A DNA stretch of 64,000 bases from Methylosinus sp. LW4 (lineage in GTDB: Bacteria; Pseudomonadota; Alphaproteobacteria; Rhizobiales; Beijerinckiaceae): positions 3,596,024-3,660,023 of the forward strand of contig NZ_KB900626.1 in the NCBI RefSeq assembly GCF_000379125.1, in the 5' to 3' direction. The number at the start of each line of letters is the position of its first letter. Positions within the stretch are counted from its first letter, which is position 1. The position numbers and the translations under genes are program-made. Shown here in pieces: positions 16,459 to 23,069 of the stretch. The notes below the pieces were generated by a model, which saw nothing but the letters and a program-made list of their open reading frames with translations, ran no database searches and had not been told where the DNA came from.

Positions 16459-16702
16459 TCGAACCTCTCGAGGGCCGGTCATTCGCCGCCAGCGTGACCG
16501 GCTGCGGGGACAAATGTGTCGCGACCGCGCGTCGTCGAGGCGCCGTCGCGCCGCCCGCTCGATTCGAGATTAAGAACTTCGAAATCCGAGCGGCGTGTGC
16601 GGCGCCGGCGCGGTACGACCTCCGCTGTCGCGCCCTATCTATCTATCGCGCCGCTCGCGCGAGCGGCGGCGAAATTCGCGTCACTAGAACGGAGGCTCGG
16701 CC

Positions 16703-17269
16703 ATGCAGACGACGCCGGAAATCGACTTTCAGGGCATGGAGGCCTCGCCGCAGGCGCAGGCGCGCATCGCGCATCAGATCGACGAGCTGGAGACGCGCTT
16801 CGGCCGCGTCACCGCTTGCCGCATCGTGGTGAAAGCGCCGAGCGCGCGTCATCACACGGGCGGGCAATACGAGATCAACATTCGTCTCGCTCTGCCGGAC
16901 GGGCGCGAGGCGATCGTCGAGCGCACGCCGCCACAGGACGAGCGCTATCAGGATTTCGATTTCGCGATCAATGACGCATTCAAGCGCGCGCGCCGTCGGT
17001 TGCAGGATCAGGTGCGGCGCCTCGAGGGCCATGTGAAGCAGCACGCCGAGCCCGCGCTCGGCGTCGTGCGCCGGCTGATGCGCGAGGATGGCTATGGATT
17101 CTTAGAAAGCGCGGATGGACGTGAACTCTATTTTCACCGCAATAACGTCGAAGGCGCGGGCTTCGATGCGCTCGAGCGTGGCGATCGCGTGCGCTATGTG
17201 CCTGAAGACGCGGAGGATGGCCCGCAAGCGAGCGCGGTGCGGCCGCTCGGCGAGCGCGCGCCGTCGTGA
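16703..17269 (+). CDS. Ribosome hibernation factor (HPF/RaiA) fused to a cold-shock domain
   Basis: A 188-residue fusion. Residues 1-112 follow the HPF/RaiA/S30AE pattern (Q-A-R-I-A-H-Q-I-D-E-L-E, then Y-E-I-N-I-R-L and the F-A-I-N-D-A-F-K-R-A-R-R-R-L helix). Residues 118-180 are a cold-shock domain with G-x-V-x-R-L, D-G-Y-G-F-L, E-L-Y-F-H-R-N-N and the closing V-x-Y-V-P-E-D region. HPF proteins bind the 30S decoding centre and inactivate ribosomes; the CSD would add RNA binding. It is divergent from the PRPP synthetase with a 244-base gap that should hold both promoters. Confidence 0.88.
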   Translation: MQTTPEIDFQGMEASPQAQARIAHQIDELETRFGRVTACRIVVKAPSARHHTGGQYEINIRLALPDGREAIVERTPPQDERYQDFDFAINDAFKRARRRLQDQVRRLEGHVKQHAEPALGVVRRLMREDGYGFLESADGRELYFHRNNVEGAGFDALERGDRVRYVPEDAEDGPQASAVRPLGERAPS

Positions 17270-17341
17270 GCGCGCCCTCGCATCGCGGCGGCGGCCGATT
17301 ATATCGAAGGCGTCGCGCATCCGCGCCGGAGCAGGCGAGCC

Positions 17342-17989
17342 ATGCCGTTTCGAGATCGTGACGACGCAGGTCGCCGCCTCGCCGATGCGCTCGCCGCGCA
17401 TGTCGGCGAAGCTTGCGTCGTCTATGCATTGCCGCGCGGCGGCGTTCCCGTCGCCGCGCATATCGCCGAAAGGCTGAAGGCGCCGCTCGATCTCGTGCTG
17501 GTGCGCAAGATCGGCGTTCCCTATCAGCCGGAGCTGGCCATGGGCGCGATCGCCAATGGCGGCGCGCCGATCATCGTGCGCAATGAGGATGTGATCGACG
17601 CCGCGGAAGTGACGGAAGCCGTCTTCGATTCCGTCTGCGCGCGTGAGCGCGCCGAGCTGGAGAGACGGCGCGGCGCTTATCTGCGCGGCCGGGCGCGGCC
17701 GGATGTCGCCGGCAAGCTCGCTGTCGTCGTCGACGACGGCGTCGCGACCGGCGCGACGACGCGCGCGGCGCTGCGCGCGGTTCGCGCGCTGCAGCCGCGC
17801 AGGCTCATTCTCGCCATTCCCGTCGCGCCCACCGATGCGCTCGCAGCGCTGCGCCACGAGGCCGATGCGATCGTCTGCCTCGAGGATTATCGGAGCTTCG
17901 GCGCGATCGGCTTCTTCTACGAGAATTTTCGGCAGATCGAGGATGAGGAGGTGATCGAGATTCTCGATCGCTTCTCGCCGCTCGCATGA
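17342..17989 (+). CDS. Phosphoribosyltransferase (COG1926)
   Basis: A 215-residue type-I phosphoribosyltransferase of the COG1926 group. Visible features: A-L-P-R-G-G-V-P-V near residue 29, V-R-K-I-G-V-P, and the PRPP-binding loop V-V-V-D-D-G-V-A-T-G-A-T-T. The C-terminal Y-R-S-F-G-A-I-G-F-F-Y motif is typical of this uncharacterised family. Substrate base unknown. It follows the HPF fusion by 72 bases and precedes alanine dehydrogenase by 12, so it is probably in one transcription unit. A related protein, Rv0571c, belongs to the M. tuberculosis DosR regulon. Confidence 0.87.
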   Translation: MPFRDRDDAGRRLADALAAHVGEACVVYALPRGGVPVAAHIAERLKAPLDLVLVRKIGVPYQPELAMGAIANGGAPIIVRNEDVIDAAEVTEAVFDSVCARERAELERRRGAYLRGRARPDVAGKLAVVVDDGVATGATTRAALRAVRALQPRRLILAIPVAPTDALAALRHEADAIVCLEDYRSFGAIGFFYENFRQIEDEEVIEILDRFSPLA

Positions 17990-18001
17990 TCGGAGAGCCT
18001 G

Positions 18002-19120
18002 ATGCGCGTCGGCGCGCCAAAGGAAATCAAGGACAATGAGTTTCGCGTCGCGCTGACCCCGGCGGGCGTCTACGAGCTCGTGCAGCGTGGGCATTTCGTC
18101 ATGGTGGAGAGCGGCGCCGGCGTCGGCGCCGGCATTTCGGACGGCGATTTTCAGACCGCGGGCGCCGCGCTGACAGAAGGGCCGGAGGCGATTTTCGCCA
18201 CCGCCGATCTCATCGTGAAGGTGAAGGAGCCGCTGGCGCAGGAGCGCGCGCGATTGCGGCCGGGGCAGCTGCTGTTCGCCTATCTGCATCTCGCCGCCGA
18301 TCGCGCGCAGGCGCTCGATCTCATGCGCTCCGGCGCGATCTGCATCGCTTACGAGACGGTGACCTCGCCCTTCGGCGGCCTGCCGTTGCTGACGCCCATG
18401 TCGGAGATCGCCGGGCGGCTGGCGCCGCAGGCGGGCGCGCGCTGTCTCGAGAAGATTATGGGCGGGCGCGGCGTGCTGCTCTCCGGCGCGCCGGGCGCGC
18501 CGCCGGCGGAGACGCTGATTCTCGGCGCCGGGACGGTCGGAACGCAGGCGACGATGATCGCGCTGGGCATGGGCGCGAGCGTCATCGTCGCCGACCGCGG
18601 GGCCGAGCCGCTGCGGCGTCTCTCGGCGCGTTTCGGCAATGCGCCGCGCACCATATTCTCGACGCCGACGGCGATAGCGGAGCTGGTGCGGCGCGCCGAT
18701 CTCGTCATAGGCGCGGCGCTGGTTCCGGGCGCGGCGGCGCCCAAGCTCGTCAGCCGCGGCATGGTCGCGGGCATGAAGGCGGGCGCCGTCATCGTCGATG
18801 TGGCGATCGATCAAGGCGGCTGCTGCGAGACCTCGCGGCCGACGACGCATTCCGATCCCACCTATGTCGTCGATGGCGTCGTGCATTATTGCGTCACCAA
18901 CATGCCGGGCGCCGTGCCGCGCACCTCCACATTCGCGCTCGCCAGCGCGACTCTGCCTTTCGTGCTCGCGCTCGCCGACAAAGGGATCGGCGCCTTGCGT
19001 GACGATCCGCATCTTTCCGCCGGCCTCACAGTGGCGCGCGGGGAGATCGTCAACGCCGCCGTGGCCGCGGCGCTCGGCCTCGCTGTCGCGCCGGCGGAGA
19101 AATTCACGACAGGAGCGTAA
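18002..19120 (+). CDS. ald: Alanine dehydrogenase
   Basis: NAD-dependent interconversion of L-alanine with pyruvate and ammonia. The 372-residue length matches the family. Features: M-R-V-G-A-P-K-E-I start with the substrate Arg, K-V-K-E-P with the catalytic Lys region, the A-Y-L-H-L-A His segment, the G-A-G-T-V-G Rossmann motif and V-D-V-A-I-D-Q-G-G. The close relative PntA lacks this C-terminal layout. It begins 12 bases after the phosphoribosyltransferase and ends one base before the YbhB gene. In hypoxia it can regenerate NAD+ by reductive amination of pyruvate, which suits its neighbours. Confidence 0.94.
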   Translation: MRVGAPKEIKDNEFRVALTPAGVYELVQRGHFVMVESGAGVGAGISDGDFQTAGAALTEGPEAIFATADLIVKVKEPLAQERARLRPGQLLFAYLHLAADRAQALDLMRSGAICIAYETVTSPFGGLPLLTPMSEIAGRLAPQAGARCLEKIMGGRGVLLSGAPGAPPAETLILGAGTVGTQATMIALGMGASVIVADRGAEPLRRLSARFGNAPRTIFSTPTAIAELVRRADLVIGAALVPGAAAPKLVSRGMVAGMKAGAVIVDVAIDQGGCCETSRPTTHSDPTYVVDGVVHYCVTNMPGAVPRTSTFALASATLPFVLALADKGIGALRDDPHLSAGLTVARGEIVNAAVAAALGLAVAPAEKFTTGA

Positions 19121-19121
19121 T

Positions 19122-19583
19122 ATGCGGCTGCTATCCTCGGCCTTCGCCCATGGGGAGGAGATACCGCGCAAATACACATGCGATGGCGCCAATGTCTCGC
19201 CGCCGCTGAGCTGGAGCGGCGCGCCTGCGCAGACCAAGAGCTTCGTGCTGCTCTGCGACGATCCAGACGCGCCGGCCGGCGTCTGGCGCCATTGGGCGGT
19301 CTATGATCTCTCGCGCGACGCCACAGGACTGCCGGAAGGCGCCGGGCGTCCAGGGCCGCAGCGCGGCTTCTCGCAGGGGATCAATGATTTCGAGGGTTCC
19401 GGCTATGGCGGGCCCTGTCCGCCGCCGCGCCATGGCGCGCATCACTATCGTTTCCGGCTGCTCGCCTTGTCCACGGCCTCGCTGGCCGTCGCGCGCAAGG
19501 AGCCGAGCTGTCTCGAGGTGGAGCGCGCCGCCAATGAGGTCCTGCTCGAGGAGACGGCGCTGGTCGGCGTGTATCGGCGCTGA
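19122..19583 (+). CDS. YbhB/YbcL (PEBP, Raf-kinase-inhibitor-like) family protein
   Basis: A 153-residue protein of the bacterial PEBP-like family. It has the conserved I-P-x-K-Y-T-C-D-G segment, S-P-P-L-S-W, D-D-P-D-A-P-x-G-V-W-R-H-W ligand-binding motif and G-G-P-C-P-P-P-R-H-G-x-H-H-Y. No signal peptide is visible. The ligand is unknown. The ATG lies one base after the ald stop codon; the AGGAGCG at the end of ald is its ribosome-binding site. It is the last gene of the plus-strand run that starts with the HPF fusion. Confidence 0.9.
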   Translation: MRLLSSAFAHGEEIPRKYTCDGANVSPPLSWSGAPAQTKSFVLLCDDPDAPAGVWRHWAVYDLSRDATGLPEGAGRPGPQRGFSQGINDFEGSGYGGPCPPPRHGAHHYRFRLLALSTASLAVARKEPSCLEVERAANEVLLEETALVGVYRR

Positions 19584-19589
19584 GCGCGC

Positions 19590-20240
19590 TCAGTCGGCGC
19601 GGCGCTCGGCGGCGGGAGCGGGCTCCTTTTTCTCCTTCTTCTCGCTCTTGGCGTCGTTGGGCTTGGCCTCATTGGGCTTGGCCTCGTTGGATTTGGCCTC
19701 GCTGGGCGTGAAGATGCTGCGCACGCGCTGGCCGGGCTTCTCCACGACAGTCGCTTGGCCGGTCGATGTGTCATAGATGAGCTTGTCGCCCTTCACGACG
19801 CTGTCGCCCTGGGTCAGCGTCACATTGCCGAAGAGATAGACCTTGTTCTCGCTGCGGTCGTAGCTGCCGCGATCGCCCGTGCCGATCTGATCCTTGGAGA
19901 CCAGAGTCACAGGCCCTTCGGCGTCTATGTGGCGAACGCGGTCGCTGCCGCCATTGCTCTCCTGGCCCTGCTGCGGCTTGTCGAGCAGCAGGATCAGCCG
20001 CGAGGCCTTCAGCGTGGAAGGGCCGTTCACGACGACGACGCTGCCCGAATAGACGAGCTTCTGCTCTTTGTCGAAATAGTCGAGCTTGCCGGCGTCTATG
20101 TCGACAGGGTCCTTGGCGCTGGCGCCGGGGAGAATGCCGCCGGAGCGGCCTTTGGCGGCGAGCGGCGCTGCGGCCAGAAGCGCGGCCGTGAGGACGGGAA
20201 TCACTTTCAACGTGATTATTTTGTTGGCGATCATTTTCAT
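19590..20240 (-). CDS. lptA: LPS transport periplasmic protein LptA
   Basis: A 216-residue periplasmic LptA/OstA-type protein bridging LptC and LptD in lipopolysaccharide export. Signal peptide at residues 1-29, then the beta-jellyroll region (about 45-170) with V-D-I-D-A-G-K-L-D-Y, V-Y-S-G-S-V-V-V-V-N-G and V-T-L-T-Q-G-D-S-V-V-K-G-D-K-L. The C-terminal 40 residues are a charged low-complexity tail built from E-A-K-x-N repeats. The start is preceded by a tandem-duplicated copy of its own first 17 bases, giving a six-codon mini-ORF. It is co-transcribed with lptC. Confidence 0.88.
   Translation of the reverse strand: MKMIANKIITLKVIPVLTAALLAAAPLAAKGRSGGILPGASAKDPVDIDAGKLDYFDKEQKLVYSGSVVVVNGPSTLKASRLILLLDKPQQGQESNGGSDRVRHIDAEGPVTLVSKDQIGTGDRGSYDRSENKVYLFGNVTLTQGDSVVKGDKLIYDTSTGQATVVEKPGQRVRSIFTPSEAKSNEAKPNEAKPNDAKSEKKEKKEPAPAAERRAD
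19641..19700. repeat. 15-bp tandem repeat encoding the LptA tail
   Basis: Three near-identical 15-base units (19656-19670, 19671-19685, 19686-19700) and a degenerate fourth (19641-19655) encode the pentapeptide series E-A-K-P/S-N in lptA. The period is a multiple of three, so expansion or contraction keeps the frame. Confidence 0.85.
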
Positions 20241-20257
20241 TTGGCGATCATTTTCAT
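20237..20257 (-). promoter_or_regulatory. Six-codon mini-ORF bridging lptC and lptA (tandem-duplicated start region)
   Basis: On the minus strand the 17-base word ATGAAAATGATCGCCAA occurs twice in tandem (starting at 20257 and 20240). The first copy opens at an ATGA overlap with the lptC stop and reads M-K-M-I-A-K, then TGA; that TGA overlaps the ATG of the second copy, the lptA start. A ribosome finishing lptC could pass through the mini-ORF to lptA by two successive stop-start events. Confidence 0.6.
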
Positions 20258-20949
20258 GGAGACGATCCTTCCGCCGCGCCAGCGTCGTCGTCGCCGGGAA
20301 GCGTCGTATGCACTGCGCCGGAGAATGTCGCGCGCCGCTCGTTCTGCGAAAATTCGACCGATTGCGACGTCACCACCGATTTGTCCAGCGTCAGTCTGGT
20401 CGGATGGTCGGAGGTGACGATATTGCCGCGAAAATCGATGACCGCGGCTTCCGTGCGCAAATCATAATGCTTGCCGTCGACGACGCGCGCGCCGCCGGAG
20501 AGATCGGCGCGGTCGACCCTGGCGTCGTAGAGGCCATGTTCCGCCGTCAGCACGACATTGGTCTCATTGTCGCTCTGAATATGCACCTCGAGCTGCTCCA
20601 GCTCGTACATATCGGGCTTGGCGATATCCTGAATGCCCGTGCGGGCGCGCAGCTCATAGGGGCGGCCGTCCTTGCGATAGCCGACGAGCTTGGGGCTCTC
20701 TATGGTGATGCGCGTGCCCTGCATGGCGATGCGCGAGAAGCGCAGATCGGCCGGCAGAAAGCGCAGAGAATGAAGCGCCACGCCCACGGCCACGGCGGCG
20801 ACGATCGCGCCGCTGCCCCACAGCAGCCAGCGCCGCAGCCGGGCGACGCGCTGGGAATGGCGCCGCGCCTGCGGAATGGCGTCGCGTCTCGGCGCGATGA
20901 TGGAGGCGAGCCGATCGCGTCTGTCGGTCTGCGACGAGGCGTCGTTCAT
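20254..20949 (-). CDS. lptC: LPS export protein LptC
   Basis: An inner-membrane-anchored LptC protein of 231 residues from the start at 20949 (M-N-D-A-S-S). A charged cytoplasmic N-terminus is followed by one transmembrane segment at about residues 41-60 (W-L-L-W-G-S-G-A-I-V region) and a periplasmic LptC/LptA-like beta domain containing P-K-L-V-G-Y-R-K-D-G-R-P-Y. An upstream start six codons earlier is possible. It is first in the lptC-lptA pair and its TGA overlaps the mini-ORF start. Confidence 0.85.
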   Translation of the reverse strand: MNDASSQTDRRDRLASIIAPRRDAIPQARRHSQRVARLRRWLLWGSGAIVAAVAVGVALHSLRFLPADLRFSRIAMQGTRITIESPKLVGYRKDGRPYELRARTGIQDIAKPDMYELEQLEVHIQSDNETNVVLTAEHGLYDARVDRADLSGGARVVDGKHYDLRTEAAVIDFRGNIVTSDHPTRLTLDKSVVTSQSVEFSQNERRATFSGAVHTTLPGDDDAGAAEGSSP

Positions 20950-21062
20950 TCTAATTCTGCCCGCCAATTCTGCGCGTCATCCTCGATCCGGGTTCCGGCC
21001 ACGCTCGAAAACGCTCCGCCGCCGCCGCGAGATAACGCCGGCCGCATGGCGAATTCGAGGCG

Positions 21063-21677
21063 TCACTCATGCGAGAAAATATCGGTCTCCGGCCAGCCCG
21101 CGAGATCGAGCCGCGCGCGCGTCGGCAGAAACTCGAAGCAGCGGGCCGCGAAATCGGCGCGGCTCTCGCGCGCCAGCATGGCGTCGAGCTTCTCGCGCAG
21201 CGCGTGGAGATAGAGCACGTCCGAGGCCGCATAGGCGAGCTGCGCGTCCGAGAGCGTCGCCGCGCCCCAGTCGGAGGATTGCTGCTGCTTGGAGATTTCC
21301 ACGCCGAGCAATTCGCGCACGAGATCCTTCAGCCCATGGCGATCCGTGTAGGTGCGGATGAGCTTGGAGGCGATCTTGGTGCAATAGACGGGCTCCGCCA
21401 TCACGCCGAAGGTCTTGGCCAGAATGGCGATGTCGAAGCGTGCGAAATGGAAGAGCTTCAGCACCTTCGGATCGGCGAGCATGCGCGTCAGATTGGGCGC
21501 CGTGGTCTGCCCCGGCGCGATGCGCACGAGATCGGCGTCGCCATTGCCGCCGGAGAGCTGGACGAGGCAGAGCCGGTCGCGATGCGGATTGAGGCCGAGC
21601 GTTTCCGTGTCTATGGCGACGACGGGGCCGAGATCGGCGCCGTCCGGCAGGTCGCCCGTATGCAGGCGGATGGTCAT
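21063..21677 (-). CDS. rnd: Ribonuclease D (3'-5' exonuclease domain only)
   Basis: A 204-residue DEDD-type exonuclease. Exo I is V-A-I-D-T-E-T, Exo II F-H-F-A-R-F-D, and Exo III Y-A-A-S-D-V-L-Y-L with the Tyr of the DEDDy subgroup. It lacks the HRDC domains of full-length E. coli RNase D, as is common for the short alphaproteobacterial form. Acts in 3' processing of stable RNA precursors. It stands alone upstream of lptC (113-base gap), on the same strand. Confidence 0.9.
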   Translation of the reverse strand: MTIRLHTGDLPDGADLGPVVAIDTETLGLNPHRDRLCLVQLSGGNGDADLVRIAPGQTTAPNLTRMLADPKVLKLFHFARFDIAILAKTFGVMAEPVYCTKIASKLIRTYTDRHGLKDLVRELLGVEISKQQQSSDWGAATLSDAQLAYAASDVLYLHALREKLDAMLARESRADFAARCFEFLPTRARLDLAGWPETDIFSHE

Positions 21678-21759
21678 GGGCTTTTGATTCGCTTTCTCGA
21701 GGGAGAGCGATCTTTAGCCGATTTCCGGGGGCTTTGTCGAAGCGGGGGGCTCGGAGCCG

Positions 21760-22233
21760 TTAGGGCGCATCCCAATAGCCGAAGGGCCGCTTCGACAATT
21801 CAGAGTTGAAATAGCGCGGATCGCCCGAGACCTCGCGGCCGAGCCAGCCGGGGCGGTCGAAGCTCTCCTCCTCGGAGCCGAGCTCGATCTCGGCGATGAT
21901 GAGCCCGTCATTCTCGCCCAGGAACACGTCCACGGTCCAGATATGGCCGCCGAACACTTCCTCATAGCGCGTCTTCTCGATCAGCGGCCGCTCGCAGAGG
22001 CGATCGAGCATGATCTGCGCATCCTCGACGGGAATGGGATATTCGAACTCGGAGCGGGTGACGTTGGAGGTTCGGCCCTTGATCGTCAAAAAGGCGGCGC
22101 CGCCGGCGATGCGCACGCGCACCACGCGATCCTCGGCGCGCGAGAGATAGCCTTGGCGAAAGGCCACGCCGTCGTTGCGCGGCCGCCACAGCTCGCGCGT
22201 GACCAGAAACTTCCGCTCGATCTCGACGCCCAT
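21760..22233 (-). CDS. CYTH domain triphosphatase
   Basis: A 157-residue single-domain CYTH protein. The N-terminal signature V-E-I-E-R-K-F-L is intact, followed by the paired basic/acidic strands (R-V-R-I, L-T-I-K-G, E-F-E-Y-P-I-P, K-T-R-Y, V-D-V-F, A-E-I-E-L) that line the tunnel. Bacterial members hydrolyse inorganic triphosphate or thiamine/nucleoside triphosphates with Mg2+ or Mn2+. It is followed upstream, 16 bases away, by a second gene that appears distantly CYTH-like. Confidence 0.9.
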   Translation of the reverse strand: MGVEIERKFLVTRELWRPRNDGVAFRQGYLSRAEDRVVRVRIAGGAAFLTIKGRTSNVTRSEFEYPIPVEDAQIMLDRLCERPLIEKTRYEEVFGGHIWTVDVFLGENDGLIIAEIELGSEEESFDRPGWLGREVSGDPRYFNSELSKRPFGYWDAP

Positions 22234-22249
22234 TCCTTCCTCCTCCTGG

Positions 22250-22843
22250 TTAGATCGCCAGAGCGGCGGCGCGCTCGACGCCTTTGGGAAAATTCACATT
22301 GAGCCGCGGATCGGCGTCGAGCGCGGCGAGCGCCTCGGCGAGGCGCCGCTCGTCCTCGCTCTCCAGCGCGACGCTCTCCATTGGCGCGGGGCCGATCTGC
22401 ATTCGCACGAATTCCGCCGCGCAGCCGCGAAAGGAGAAGCGCAGCCGCGACTTGCGCACCGCGACGGCGCGCAGCGCGGGGCAGGGCGCGACGATCTCCG
22501 CGAGAAAATGCGCCTCGTCATAGGCGGCGCGATCGAGATGGCGCAGCGGCAGCGCCAGGGCCGCGGCGGCTGCGCAGAGACGCTCCGCCGTCATCGGAAA
22601 GGGCGCGCGAAAGGCCGGCTCCCATAATTCCAGCCCGTCGTCGACGCGCAGCAGACGCTTCACCTCGAGCGCCTCGTCGCGAATCTTCGCGGAATGCGGC
22701 GTCAGCGCGTTCAGCAGATAGGTCTCGTCGCTGCGGCGCGGCAGGCTCGTCGGCGAGCCGAGCCGGCTTTCCAGCGCTGCGAGATCGGCGCCGAAGATGC
22801 GCCATTCCCAACGTGGCGTCGCATTCGGCTGGAGCGCGTCCAT
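22250..22843 (-). CDS. Hypothetical protein, possibly a divergent CYTH-like domain
   Basis: A 197-residue protein. The start at 22843 has GAGAGG upstream; the open frame continues 80 codons further but with shadow-type sequence. Its opening W-E-W-R-I-F-G, an E-T-Y-L-L-N segment, an I-R-x-x-x-L-E-V-K-R-L-L strand and a late K-S-R-L-R-F-S-F run in the order expected of CYTH tunnel strands, though the E-x-E-x-K signature is replaced. It ends 16 bases before the CYTH gene and is probably co-transcribed. Function unknown; the CYTH link is inference. Confidence 0.65.
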   Translation of the reverse strand: MDALQPNATPRWEWRIFGADLAALESRLGSPTSLPRRSDETYLLNALTPHSAKIRDEALEVKRLLRVDDGLELWEPAFRAPFPMTAERLCAAAAALALPLRHLDRAAYDEAHFLAEIVAPCPALRAVAVRKSRLRFSFRGCAAEFVRMQIGPAPMESVALESEDERRLAEALAALDADPRLNVNFPKGVERAAALAI

Positions 22844-23069
22844 GGGACCTCTCACTCTCACGGCGAGCGCCGCTGGCGCGCAGCCTACCGAGGCTTGCAA
22901 TCGGCGTCGTGACGAATGACGCATCGACACGACATTTAGCGCGGCGGCGGCCGGAGAGGATGGCGCTATCATTCGCCGTTCGGAAACACGGCGAATAAGA
23001 TGGCGCAACACTGGCGTCCGAGATAGTCCCAATGCGCGGCTCGGCCCGATTCGTGGATCACTCGCACGC

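Noticed and set aside
19641..19700. Short direct repeats considered as a CRISPR-like array
   Set aside because: Units abut without spacers, are in frame and encode the LptA tail.
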